Shown in pieces: positions 12,307-20,387 of a stretch of 64,000 bases of DNA. This stretch comes from an uncultured Collinsella sp. (GTDB lineage Bacteria; Actinomycetota; Coriobacteriia; Coriobacteriales; Coriobacteriaceae). A program made the translations under genes and the position numbers. The notes under the pieces were generated by a model, which worked only from the letters and a program-made list of their open reading frames with translations, was not told the origin of the DNA and made no database searches. Within the stretch, counting starts at the first letter, position 1. Each line of letters begins with the position of its first letter. The DNA lies in contig CANRSF010000007.1 in NCBI GenBank assembly GCA_947642445.1, positions 1-64,000 of the forward strand, given 5' to 3'.

Positions 12307-12898
12307 TCAGGCTACCTGCTTCCTGGATGTAGCGCTCGATGAGCTTCTTCTGCTCGGTCTCGTCCTCGAGTGCCTCGCCCACGATCTTGGTGGCGACGGC
12401 AACGGACAGGTCGGCGATGGAGCTCGCGGCACCGGCGTAAATGGACTTGCGCTCGTCCTCGACGGTCGTATGGGCCTTGGCGATGATCTCCTCGGCCTCC
12501 TTGTGAGCAGCCTCGATGATACGGGCGCGCTCGGACTCGGCGTCCTTACGGGCCTCGAGAACGATGTCGGCAGCCTGACGACGGGCGTCGGTGACGATCG
12601 AGTCGGACTCAGCGCGCTTGGCGATAGCCTCCTGCTTGGTCTTCTCGGCCTCGTCGAGGCTCTCCTCGATCTTCTTGCCGCGCTCCTCCATGGTTTTCAT
12701 GATGCCCGGCAGGGCGACCTTGGCCAGCACGATCCAGATAATCAGGAAGGCGATAAGCGCCGGGATGAACTCCGCCATCTTAGGGATGAGGATGTCCGCA
12801 CCGGCAGCGCCGTCCTCGGCGAACGCGGAAACCGGCATGAGCAGCGCGGCCGCGGACGCGGAGAGTGCGATCGCGCTCTTCTGGGATGAAAGATTCAT
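12296..12898 (-). CDS. atpF: F1Fo ATP synthase b subunit with N-terminal signal sequence
   Basis: Peripheral stalk subunit. 200 aa. Residues 1-27 look like a cleavable signal peptide (polar start, hydrophobic core, VSAFA then ED). The usual b-subunit membrane helix follows (FIPALIAFLIIWIVLAKVALPG), then a long Ala/Glu/Lys/Arg coiled coil. The extra leader adds about 28 residues to a classical b subunit and would place the mature N-terminus outside. Confidence 0.93.
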   Translation of the reverse strand: MNLSSQKSAIALSASAAALLMPVSAFAEDGAAGADILIPKMAEFIPALIAFLIIWIVLAKVALPGIMKTMEERGKKIEESLDEAEKTKQEAIAKRAESDSIVTDARRQAADIVLEARKDAESERARIIEAAHKEAEEIIAKAHTTVEDERKSIYAGAASSIADLSVAVATKIVGEALEDETEQKKLIERYIQEAGSLNAD

Positions 12899-12913
12899 AC
12901 TTGACGCTCCGTG

Positions 12914-13108
12914 CTATTTAACGATCAGCGCGACAACGAAGCCGATCAGAGCCAGAGCCTCGCCGAAGGCGGAGCCCATGATGAAGACGGTGAACACGCG
13001 GCCCTGGACCTCAGGCTGACGGGCCATAGCACCCGTAGCACCCAGAGCAGACAGGCCGATAGCAAGACCAGCGCCGATAACACCGAGACCGTAACCGATA
13101 ACTCCCAC
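12914..13108 (-). CDS. atpE: F1Fo ATP synthase c subunit (proteolipid)
   Basis: Two-helix hairpin of the rotor ring. 64 aa, short for the family. Helix 1 has the GxGxG packing motif (GVIGAGLAIGLSALGATGAMARQPE with the ARQPE loop). Helix 2 carries the ion-binding Glu in SAFGEALALIGFVVAL. The sodium signature (Gln in helix 1 and Ser/Thr after the Glu) is missing, so proton coupling is likely. GTG start with AAGGAGG upstream. Confidence 0.94.
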   Translation of the reverse strand: MGVIGYGLGVIGAGLAIGLSALGATGAMARQPEVQGRVFTVFIMGSAFGEALALIGFVVALIVK

Positions 13109-13232
13109 GATTCCTCCTTTGTCGTGCGTGTCTTATTTCACGCAGGATAACCTTTTTATAACTGCCGGGCTCCATGGGTACGGGCACCGGCGGTTTAACG
13201 AATTGCCTTACCTTTAAGGCGCGAACGGAAGA

Positions 13233-14036
13233 CTACTCCTCCTCCGCGACCTCCTCTGCCTCGGAGACATACACGGCGGTAAGGACCGTGAAGACGTAAG
13301 CCTGAATGGCGCCGACCACAAGCTCGATCGCATAGATCAGGATGAGGATGGCAAGCCAGGCTAGCGAAGGCAGGGCGCCGACGGCGTGGGCCGCGGAAAC
13401 CTGCTGAAGCAGCGGCTGCATGAACATGCTCGCCATGATGGCGAACGAGCCCATGACCACGTGTCCTGCGAACATGTTGCAGAACAGACGGACGGCAAGC
13501 GTGATGAGGCGCAGGAAGGTCGAGAAAAGCTCGACGACCCACACGAGCACGTTCATCGGGAAGCTCACGCCCTGCGGGGCGAGGCTCTTGATGTAGCCAA
13601 TCACGCCGTGAGCCTTGCATCCGTAGTAGATGAAGTACACGAAGGCGAAAATGGCGAGTGCGGCGGTGGAGCCGATTGCACCGGTGCCGGGCTTCATTCC
13701 CGGGATCAGGCCGATCATGTTATTGATCAGGATGAACAGGAAAAGCGAGCACAGGAACGGGAAGTGCTTCTTCCAGTTCTCACCCACGACACCCTTGCCG
13801 ATATCGTTCTCGACGTACTCGATGATGTACTCGAAACCGTTGACGAAGAAGCCCTTGGGAACCAGGGTCTGCTTCTTCTTGAACACGGCCAGGACGATCA
13901 GGAGCACGATCGTGGAGACGATCAGCCAAAACGAGTACTGCGTGATGCCGCAGCTCAGATCGCCCACGACAGGGGTGGAGCTGAACTCGCTGACCAGATG
14001 ATTAATCTCATCAGGCAGCTTTTCAAAAATTTCCAC
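13233..14036 (-). CDS. atpB: F1Fo ATP synthase a subunit
   Basis: Half-channel stator subunit. 267 aa, multi-spanning. The essential Arg region RLITLAVRLFCNMFAGH and C-terminal YAIELVVGAIQAYVFTVLTAVY are canonical. The 124 nt to atpE hold a leader for the highly expressed c subunit. The acidic tail (SEAEEVAEEE) is unusual but short. Confidence 0.95.
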   Translation of the reverse strand: MEIFEKLPDEINHLVSEFSSTPVVGDLSCGITQYSFWLIVSTIVLLIVLAVFKKKQTLVPKGFFVNGFEYIIEYVENDIGKGVVGENWKKHFPFLCSLFLFILINNMIGLIPGMKPGTGAIGSTAALAIFAFVYFIYYGCKAHGVIGYIKSLAPQGVSFPMNVLVWVVELFSTFLRLITLAVRLFCNMFAGHVVMGSFAIMASMFMQPLLQQVSAAHAVGALPSLAWLAILILIYAIELVVGAIQAYVFTVLTAVYVSEAEEVAEEE

Positions 14037-14039
14037 GAC

Positions 14040-14351
14040 TTACCTTTCGACCTCATGAGGATCTCGCAGCGCCTTGGCGACACGAACCGCGCAGGCGGCC
14101 ATAAAGGCCACGAAGCCGATCGCCTCGCCCAGGAGGAACATGCGAAATGCCTCTCCGAACAACACAAACACAACCAAGGTAAAGACGAGCAGAGCGATTG
14201 CCGAGACCGCCAGACTCACCATACCCTTGAGCATGTCCGCATTCTGCTTATCGTCAAGAACCGGCTTGAGCGTAAAGACAAAGGGAAGGAAGGCAATTGC
14301 GCCCGCGATGGCGCCTGCAACGATAGCGAGCAGATCGGCTATCTGAAACAC
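14040..14351 (-). CDS. AtpI-like small membrane protein at the head of the ATP synthase operon
   Basis: About 103 aa with four predicted membrane helices, directly ahead of atpB (gap 3 nt). This position and topology match AtpI/UncI-type proteins that help build the c ring, but similarity in sequence is not obvious. I chose the GTG with GTGAGG 6 nt upstream. A TTG that lengthens the frame to 14426 would lie upstream of the apparent promoter, so it is unlikely; a GTG at 14363 is possible. Confidence 0.65.
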   Translation of the reverse strand: MFQIADLLAIVAGAIAGAIAFLPFVFTLKPVLDDKQNADMLKGMVSLAVSAIALLVFTLVVFVLFGEAFRMFLLGEAIGFVAFMAACAVRVAKALRDPHEVER

Positions 14352-14412
14352 TGGCGTCCTCACTTTCCTTTTTAACGCCTCACAGAACAGTTCCCGCCAA
14401 ACATTGGTGAAT

Positions 14413-14440
14413 ATTGTACGAGCCAATCGCTAAAGTACAA
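14413..14440 (-). promoter_or_regulatory. candidate promoter of the ATP synthase operon
   Basis: On the minus strand TTGTAC, 16 nt, TACAAT. It points into the operon, and its start site would fall about 50 nt ahead of the chosen first start codon. The rest of the gap back to upp (to 14631) holds a 10-bp inverted repeat (GTGCGCGCGG at 14556 with its complement at 14581), a possible upp terminator without a T run. Confidence 0.5.
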
Positions 14441-14631
14441 CCGAAAAAGCATCGGTTAATACGCACCTGTTCGTTTTCTTAAGACCTTCTTTATGCCGCA
14501 GGTACGGTAATACGTTTTTCTCGAACCCTGCAGGGCAAAACGTCCGTTAACAGGAGTGCGCGCGGTCGCCTTTTGTTCGTCCGCGCGCACCGTTTCTTCG
14601 TATTTGCAGCCGCGGCCGTTTAGCCCAGCGA

Positions 14632-15279
14632 CTAGAGCGTGCCGTAGATGCGGTCGCCGGCGTCGCCCAGGCCGGGAACGATGTAGGCGGCCTCGTTGAG
14701 ATGGTCATCGATGGCGCACGTATAAATATGTACGTCAGGATCCTTCTCGGTCAGCGACTTGAGGCCCTCGGGCGCGGCGACGATGCACAGCATGCGGATG
14801 TCCTTGACACCGCGCTCGCGCAGGTAGCTGATAGCCATCTCGGCCGAACCGCCCGTGGCGAGCATGGGGTCGACAACCAGGCAGATACGCTGGTCGATAT
14901 CCTTGGGCATCTTGCAGTAATACTCATGCGGCTCGTGGGTGACCTCGTCGCGCTCCATGCCGATGTGGCCCACGCGAGCGGAGGGCACCAGGTCGAGGAT
15001 GCCGTCGACCATGCCAAGGCCCGCACGCAGGATGGGCACGATGGCGAGTTTCTTGCCAGCAAGCTGTTTGAACGTGGCGGTAGTGATGGGGGTCTCGACC
15101 TCGACGTCTTCCATAGGCAGGTCGCGCATGGCCTCGTAGCCGTCAAAGAGCGCAAGCTCGCGCACGAGCTGGCGGAACTGGTTGGTGCCGGTGTTTTTAT
15201 CGCGCAGGATCGACAGCTTGTGCTGAACGAGCGGGTGATCGACAAGCGTCACACGGGACGCATCATAGGTGACGGTCAT
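14632..15279 (-). CDS. upp: uracil phosphoribosyltransferase
   Basis: Makes UMP from uracil and PRPP (pyrimidine salvage, cytoplasm). 215 aa. The PRPP loop is seen as [11 protein letters not shown], with [10 protein letters not shown] and the uracil-binding end of the form [15 protein letters not shown] with AAAGGGGC upstream; the frame extends 23 codons further without a site. Confidence 0.95.
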   Translation of the reverse strand: MTVTYDASRVTLVDHPLVQHKLSILRDKNTGTNQFRQLVRELALFDGYEAMRDLPMEDVEVETPITTATFKQLAGKKLAIVPILRAGLGMVDGILDLVPSARVGHIGMERDEVTHEPHEYYCKMPKDIDQRICLVVDPMLATGGSAEMAISYLRERGVKDIRMLCIVAAPEGLKSLTEKDPDVHIYTCAIDDHLNEAAYIVPGLGDAGDRIYGTL

Positions 15280-15402
15280 GGGTTGATTGCCCCTTTCGTT
15301 GCGGCCGCAAAACGGCCTTGCTGACAAGGCGCGCAGCAATGTCGCCACCGCACGCCATGCATTAGTTTAGCGGTTTGTTGTATCGAGCAGCCCATCGCGG
15401 CT

Positions 15403-16944
15403 CTACTGTGCAGTACTGAGCGAGCGCTTGACTGCATCACGCCAGCCCGTAAGGTTTTGCTCGCGGCGCGCGGCGGACATGTGGGGAAGGAAGGTCCTAA
15501 CGATCTGGGCATTTTGCTCCAGCTCTTCCAGATCTTCCCAATAGCCGACGGCAAGACCCGCCAAGTACGCGGCACCGATTGCCGTGGTCTCCACCGTCTC
15601 GCATTGCAGCACGGGGATATCCAGTAGGTCGGCCTGGAATTGCATGATGAACTCGTTGCGCGAGGCACCGCCATCGACAGACAGGCGCTCGATCGAAAGC
15701 CCCACGTCCTGCTCCATGGCGCGCAGCACGTCGTAGCTCTGATATGCCATGGATTCGCAGGCGGCACGTACGATGGTCGCACGGCTCGAGGCGCCGGTCA
15801 GACCGCACACGATACCGCGGGCATGCGGGTCCCACCAGGGAGCGCCCAGACCCGCAAAGGCGGGAACGAAGTAGCAGCCCTCGTTGTCGCTAATCGAAGC
15901 GGCGAGTTGTGCCGACTCGCTCACGCTCGAGATGATGCCCATGTTGTTGCGAAGCCAGTTCATGGTGGAACCGGCAGCAAAGATGGAGCCCTCGAGCGCA
16001 TAGCTGATCTTCCCGTTCGCAGCGATACCGATGGTGGAGACCAGACCGTTCTTGGATTCGACGATCTCGTCGCCGGTGTTCATGAGCATAAAGCAGCCCG
16101 TGCCATAGGTGTTTTTGGTCTGGCCGGGATGGAAGCAGCAGTGACCGAACAGCGACGCCTGCTGGTCGCCCGCCACACCCATGATGGGCGGCATGTTGGT
16201 CATGATGTCGCTCGCGACGCGGCCGTAGTCGCCCGAGCTCCAGCGAACCTCGGGCATCATGGAACGTGGAACGTCAAAGAGCGCCAGCAGGTCGTCGTCC
16301 CAATCGAGCGTATGGATATTAAAGAGCGCCGTGCGGCTGGCATTGGTGTAGTCGGTGGCAAAGACCTGGCCGCCGGTGAGGTTGTAGATGAGCCAGGTGT
16401 CGATGGTGCCAAACATGAGGTCGCCCGCCGCCGCGCTCTCGCGTGCGCCGTCAACGTTGTCGAGAATCCACTGCACCTTGGAGGCCGAGAAATACGGGTC
16501 GAGCGTGAGTCCCGTGCGGGAGCGCACCAACTCCTCGCAGCCCTGTTCAACCAACGCGTCGATTGCCGGCGCGGTACGGCGGCACTGCCATACGATGGCG
16601 TTATAGATCGGCTGACCGCTCACGCGGTCCCAGACCACCGTGGTCTCGCGCTGGTTGGAGATGCCGATGGCGGCGATGCGGTCAGAATGGATACCGCTCT
16701 TAAACTGGACTTCCATCATGACGGCGATCTGGCTGGCAAGGACCGCCATGGGGTCTTGCTCCACCCAACCGGGACGCGGAAAACTCGTTTTGACGCTGCG
16801 ACGTGCCTGCGCGACGATGCATCCGTACTCGTCGACGATGGTCGCAAGTACCGAGGTGGTGCCGCAGTCGAGCGCCATGATGTAGGAACCGCCAAAGTTA
16901 AACGAGGCATCTTCCATGCCCAGGCTGCCCAGATTCAACGACAT
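15403..16944 (-). CDS. glpK: glycerol kinase
   Basis: Phosphorylates glycerol to glycerol 3-phosphate. 513 aa, FGGY family. Seen: ALDCGTTSVLATIVDEYG (ATP loop), SNQRETTVVWD, WQCRRTAPAID, FGTIDTWLIYNLTGG, GVAGDQQASLFG, NTYGTGCFML and the C-terminal ATP site LSVDGGASRNEF. A roughly 20-residue N-terminal extension precedes the normal start. No glpF, glpD or glpR lies nearby. It follows tsaC by 13 nt. Confidence 0.95.
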   Translation of the reverse strand: MSLNLGSLGMEDASFNFGGSYIMALDCGTTSVLATIVDEYGCIVAQARRSVKTSFPRPGWVEQDPMAVLASQIAVMMEVQFKSGIHSDRIAAIGISNQRETTVVWDRVSGQPIYNAIVWQCRRTAPAIDALVEQGCEELVRSRTGLTLDPYFSASKVQWILDNVDGARESAAAGDLMFGTIDTWLIYNLTGGQVFATDYTNASRTALFNIHTLDWDDDLLALFDVPRSMMPEVRWSSGDYGRVASDIMTNMPPIMGVAGDQQASLFGHCCFHPGQTKNTYGTGCFMLMNTGDEIVESKNGLVSTIGIAANGKISYALEGSIFAAGSTMNWLRNNMGIISSVSESAQLAASISDNEGCYFVPAFAGLGAPWWDPHARGIVCGLTGASSRATIVRAACESMAYQSYDVLRAMEQDVGLSIERLSVDGGASRNEFIMQFQADLLDIPVLQCETVETTAIGAAYLAGLAVGYWEDLEELEQNAQIVRTFLPHMSAARREQNLTGWRDAVKRSLSTAQ

Positions 16945-16957
16945 CGCTTACACCTTT

Positions 16958-17701
16958 CTATTGCATCGGGTCGGACAGGACCCGTTCGATCTCTGATGCG
17001 GGAAGTGCGCCTTGGCGCAGGATCTGGAGCCCGCCGTGCTGGAACGACACGATGGTCGAGGCGTCGCGACACGGGGTCTCACCGGCGTCGACGGCAACAT
17101 CGACCCCCTCCAGGATGCGACCCTCGACGGCGGCAAAGCTTGCCGGCGAGGGCGCGCCGTGCGTATTGGCGCTCGTGCAGGCAAGGGGACTGCCGCAGGC
17201 GCGGATGAGCGCCTGGACCACGGGAGAGGCCGAAGCGCGCAGGGCCACGGTGTCGTCGGCAGCGCGCATAAAGGTCGGCACGCAGGGGGCTGCCTTAATC
17301 ACGATAGTCAGGGCTCCCGGCCAGCATCGTCGCGCGAGTACGCGGGCATCTTCCGGGATATCCACGCCATAGCGGTCGAGCGCTTCGACGCCATCGACCA
17401 GCCAAGCGACGGTTTGCGTGAGTTCACGTTGCTTGAGAGTGAAGATGCGGCGGTAGCCGGTACCGAGCGCAGGGACCGCGGCGCCATTGACGGTGGCTTG
17501 CGGGTCGCGCGGCCACGAGGGGGATTCGCTTGTGTCTTGGGATACGGCGTCCGAGAAGGCATTGACTGCCACGGCGACACCGTAGACTGTCTCGGTCGGG
17601 ATCAGGGCCAGACCGCCGCGGCCGAGCACCTCGGCCGTACGCTCAACAGCGAGCCGATGCGGCTCACGCGCTCCCTCGAATACCCGATAGACCGTCTGCA
17701 T
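16958..17701 (-). CDS. tsaC: L-threonylcarbamoyladenylate synthase (TsaC/Sua5/YrdC)
   Basis: Makes the threonylcarbamoyl-AMP intermediate for the t6A37 modification of ANN-decoding tRNAs. 247 aa. YrdC fold motifs: LIPTETVYGVAV, an IFTLKQRE segment in place of KxR, CWPGALTIVI, VALRASASP, PLACTSANTHGAPSP and AGETPCRDASTIVSF. About 35 residues rich in Ser/Pro/Asp are inserted between the first motif and the IFTLK segment. No Sua5 C-terminal domain. Confidence 0.88.
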   Translation of the reverse strand: MQTVYRVFEGAREPHRLAVERTAEVLGRGGLALIPTETVYGVAVAVNAFSDAVSQDTSESPSWPRDPQATVNGAAVPALGTGYRRIFTLKQRELTQTVAWLVDGVEALDRYGVDIPEDARVLARRCWPGALTIVIKAAPCVPTFMRAADDTVALRASASPVVQALIRACGSPLACTSANTHGAPSPASFAAVEGRILEGVDVAVDAGETPCRDASTIVSFQHGGLQILRQGALPASEIERVLSDPMQ

Positions 17702-17835
17702 GTGTATGCCAGCCCCTTACGTTCTGGTGAAAGTTTGTTTACTGTGGGGCATTCTCGCACGAAACGTTCAACCTATTTGCCCAGAGCGCATGTTGGTTTG
17801 GTGAGCGGCTCTAGTAGTCGGTGAAAGTGAGGGGG

Positions 17836-18282
17836 TTATTGGACTGCGACGAACTTCTTTGGCCTGCCGGCGTGGCGTTCTTGGGCGGCGTAGCGCTCGA
17901 TGCTGTCTATCGTTATCATCCGACGGCCGTCGACGAGTTCAACATCGAGCTTTCCGGCTTTGACCAGCGCGGTAATCCGCGGGGCGGAGACTTTGAGGTC
18001 CAGCGCTGCGTCTTTAAATGTTCGGCACGCCGCTTCCCGAGCGTCCTCGTGGTCGATTTCGACCGAAAGGGCCACGACCTCGGCCGAGCGTTCGTACCCC
18101 GCCGGAGTCAAACCGTTGTTGAGGTCATCGGCCAAAAACGCCATCAGCGCCTCGGTGGCATGGGCAATAGCTTCTTCGCGCGTATCGCCATCGGCAAAGG
18201 CGCCGGGAATCTGCGGGAAGCTAGCGCAGTAACCATCGTCTTCTTTTATGAGAACGCAGTCATAGGTAAATCGCTGCCTCAT
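17836..18282 (-). CDS. hicB: HicB-family antitoxin
   Basis: 148 aa. N-terminal HicB RNase-H-like fold (YDCVLIKEDDGYCASFPQIPGAFADGDTREEA), then an uncommon C-terminal part with a helix-turn-helix-like segment (SAPRITALVKAGKLDVELVDGRRMITIDSIERYA). Neutralises HicA and should bind its own operator. Starts 12 nt after hicA; an upstream in-frame start inside hicA is less likely. Confidence 0.85.
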   Translation of the reverse strand: MRQRFTYDCVLIKEDDGYCASFPQIPGAFADGDTREEAIAHATEALMAFLADDLNNGLTPAGYERSAEVVALSVEIDHEDAREAACRTFKDAALDLKVSAPRITALVKAGKLDVELVDGRRMITIDSIERYAAQERHAGRPKKFVAVQ

Positions 18283-18293
18283 TTTGCCTCCAA

Positions 18294-18479
18294 CTACCAT
18301 CCAGCTTGGCGACGAATACTTGCCCACGTGCCCTTCTTTGGTCGATCACCACCAGAGCCGTTCACGGTGACAACGCGGTCACCAGAAACATACTTAGCAT
18401 GGCTACCGACTTGCGCGACCTTCACGAATCCATCGTGCTTGAGTAGGGCAATGATTTCCCGAAAGGTAGGAGGTTGCAT
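18294..18479 (-). CDS. hicA: HicA-family mRNA interferase toxin
   Basis: 61 aa double-stranded-RNA-binding-like fold. Motifs are REIIALLKHDGF, the active-site His in GSHAKYV, and the KKGTWASIRRQAG end. It degrades mRNA when free of HicB. The ATG with AGAGGTC upstream is preferred to one 7 codons earlier. The promoter and an operator-like palindrome lie immediately upstream. Confidence 0.87.
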   Translation of the reverse strand: MQPPTFREIIALLKHDGFVKVAQVGSHAKYVSGDRVVTVNGSGGDRPKKGTWASIRRQAGW

Positions 18480-18503
18480 GGGCCGACCTCTTTCAGCCAT
18501 CCT

Positions 18504-18533
18504 AATTATAAACTACTTTATAATTTTTGCTAA
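18504..18533 (-). promoter_or_regulatory. hicAB promoter with operator palindrome
   Basis: Minus strand: TTAGCA, 17 nt, perfect TATAAT. A perfect 9-bp inverted repeat AATTATAAA-CTAC-TTTATAATT covers the -10 and spacer, a good site for autorepression by HicB. This AT-rich patch stands out from the GC-rich surroundings. Confidence 0.7.
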
Positions 18534-18547
18534 CCAGTTAATAAATA

Positions 18548-19798
18548 TTACTGGCGCTGCTTGGGCTCGGCGACGATGGCTCGGACGATGCGGGGGCGAT
18601 CGGTGAGGTCGCGGACGATGCGCACATCCGATAGACCCGCCTGGCGGCAGAGCTCGGCCGCAGCGTCGAGCGCGCCCTCGTAGAGCTCGCAGGCAAAGAG
18701 GCCGCCAGCGCGCAGCATATAGGGCGCCGCATTGAGCAGGCGGCGGAAGATATCGAGACCGTCGGCACCGCCCTCGAGAGCCAAATCGGGCTCAAAGTCC
18801 TTGACCTCGTGCGGTAGCGAGCGCATGACGTCGGTCGGGATGTAAGGTGGGTTGGAGACGAGCACGTCGAAGGTGCCCCACTCGTCGTGGGGAATGGAGC
18901 TCACCAGGTTGGTGAGGCTGAAGGCAACCTCATCTGCCGTGAGGCCGAGCGCGTCGCGGTTTTTGGTGGCCAGATCGATAGCGCGCGGCTCGATATCGGT
19001 TGCGGTGCAGGTGACATGGCCGCGGCGCTCCCAGGCAAGGGAGAGCGAAATGCAGCCCGTGCCGCAGCCGACCTCGAGAACGCGGGCAGTGCGGGGCTCG
19101 ACCGGAGCGGGCGCGGCGGCATCCTGAGCTGAAGCCGTCTCCTGGTCGGCACCCTCGCTGGCGATGCCGTATTCGTCGAGCTCGGGCTCGGCGGCTTCCG
19201 CAGTCTCGGCTTCCGCCGCCTGCGCAGCGGCTTGTTCGGCCTCGCGGTCGGCCAGTTCCTCGGCATAGGCGCGGCTGCCCAGCACATCGCCGCCTAGCGC
19301 CGCCTCGTCGGCAGCTGTGAGGTTGGCGGCACGGCGCTCGGCCGTCGCTCGCTCGTCGGCCAATGCGGCTTCGGCTTTGCGCGCTTGCTCGACTTCATCG
19401 TTCCAGGGCAGCTCAACGCGCTGACGGGCGACAGCCTCGGGGCTCAGCACCTCGGCATCCAGATAATTGAGGACTTCCTCGACGAGCATCTCGGTCTCGG
19501 GGCGCGGGATGAGCACACCTGGGGCGCACGCGACGTCGATCATGCGAAACTGCGTGCTGCCCGTGATGTATTGCAGCGGCTCGCCCTTAGCGCGGCGGAC
19601 AACGGCCGCGTGCATGGTCTCGAGCTGGGCCGCGTTAAGCGTCTCGTCCATGCGCATATATAAGTCGATGCGTGCCAAACCCGTGGCAGCGCACAGCAGC
19701 CACTCGGCAGAAAGACGGGGATGCTCCTCGCCGCGCTCGGCCAGGTACTCCTTGGTCCACTCGAGACAACGCTTGATGGTCCAGATCTCGTTTGCCAT
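18548..19798 (-). CDS. prmC: peptide chain release factor N5-glutamine methyltransferase with a large insertion
   Basis: Methylates the GGQ glutamine of release factors. 416 aa against about 280 usual. N-terminal substrate domain (residues 1-110, with IPRPETEMLVE), Rossmann domain from about 237 (LEVGCGTGCISLSLA) and catalytic NPPY at 316-319. Residues of about 115-236 are an insertion rich in Ala, Glu and Arg with a predicted coiled coil and an acidic tail. The start MANEIW has GGGAGGG upstream. It lies downstream of prfA as in most bacteria, but 589 bp away. Confidence 0.9.
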   Translation of the reverse strand: MANEIWTIKRCLEWTKEYLAERGEEHPRLSAEWLLCAATGLARIDLYMRMDETLNAAQLETMHAAVVRRAKGEPLQYITGSTQFRMIDVACAPGVLIPRPETEMLVEEVLNYLDAEVLSPEAVARQRVELPWNDEVEQARKAEAALADERATAERRAANLTAADEAALGGDVLGSRAYAEELADREAEQAAAQAAEAETAEAAEPELDEYGIASEGADQETASAQDAAAPAPVEPRTARVLEVGCGTGCISLSLAWERRGHVTCTATDIEPRAIDLATKNRDALGLTADEVAFSLTNLVSSIPHDEWGTFDVLVSNPPYIPTDVMRSLPHEVKDFEPDLALEGGADGLDIFRRLLNAAPYMLRAGGLFACELYEGALDAAAELCRQAGLSDVRIVRDLTDRPRIVRAIVAEPKQRQ

Positions 19799-19937
19799 GG
19801 GGCCCTCCCCTCTTAAGCGCCGGACGGCGCGCGAATGTCGGAGCAGATTGTACGCGAGGCCAGCGCATGGCAAGGGGCGATTGAAGGCGATTATCGAGAA
19901 TCAGCCCAGAATTTTGCTTGGAGCCTGCCTAGAGTGT

Positions 19938-20111
19938 TCATTCGTCGACGTCTAGATTTGCATTCGTCAAGCTTTTGGCAAGGTTGCCCGTAAACTGACC
20001 AATATCTAACCAAGAACTTGCCACATCGCTTGACGCACGACCCATCAAAAATCGCTCCGCGACTTCTTGAACGATATTTTGAGCAATATTTTCGATAGCG
20101 GACTTATGCCG
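19938..20111 (-). pseudogene. possible remnant of a protein-coding gene
   Basis: A 57-codon open stretch without a proper start, flanked by stops. The peptide looks protein-like: it opens RHKSAIENIAQNIVQEV, continues with AERFLMGRASSDVASSW and ends NANLDVDE. Base composition is lower in GC than neighbours. I do not recognise it. The stretch from 19799 to 20218 otherwise shows nothing I can name. Confidence 0.3.
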
Positions 20112-20218
20112 TCAATTACCTTAAGTAGGTAAGCAGCTCAAATGACATCACAGCCGACTGAATAAAATATCAAGGCAATGTCACCAATGACTCCCTACGG
20201 ATCATTTGACAACCAAGG

Positions 20219-20387
20219 AAACGCCGATGTTTTGGCAATGTCAGCGAGCGACGTCCAGAGCGAACAAGTTGGCATGAAAAAGGCAAGGCATAGACCTTCT
20301 GGTCATGCCTTGCCTTTTGAATGACAAATTGTCGCTCTGGGCGGCGCGCAGCGTCGAGTCGTTACACGGTTTGTAAAACCGCGTAAC
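20219..20387 (-). repeat. structured intergenic repeat, copy B
   Basis: Same family as 4697-4847. Outer arm CCAGAGCG/CGCTCTGG, ACAA/TTGT, apical stem AAAAGGCAAGGCAT/ATGCCTTGCCTTTT closed by GACC-TTCT-GGTC, box GCAGCGTCGA, and a terminal hairpin around ACGGTTTGTAAAACCGCG that abuts the prfA stop codon. Nearly identical to copy C for about 100 nt. Read on the minus strand, the apical stem is followed by TTTTT, a good terminator for prfA. Confidence 0.78.

Noticed and set aside
14352-14426. Longer N-terminus of the AtpI-like protein starting from a TTG at 14426
   Set aside because: It would lie upstream of the likely promoter, and lacks a ribosome site; GTG at 14351 has one.
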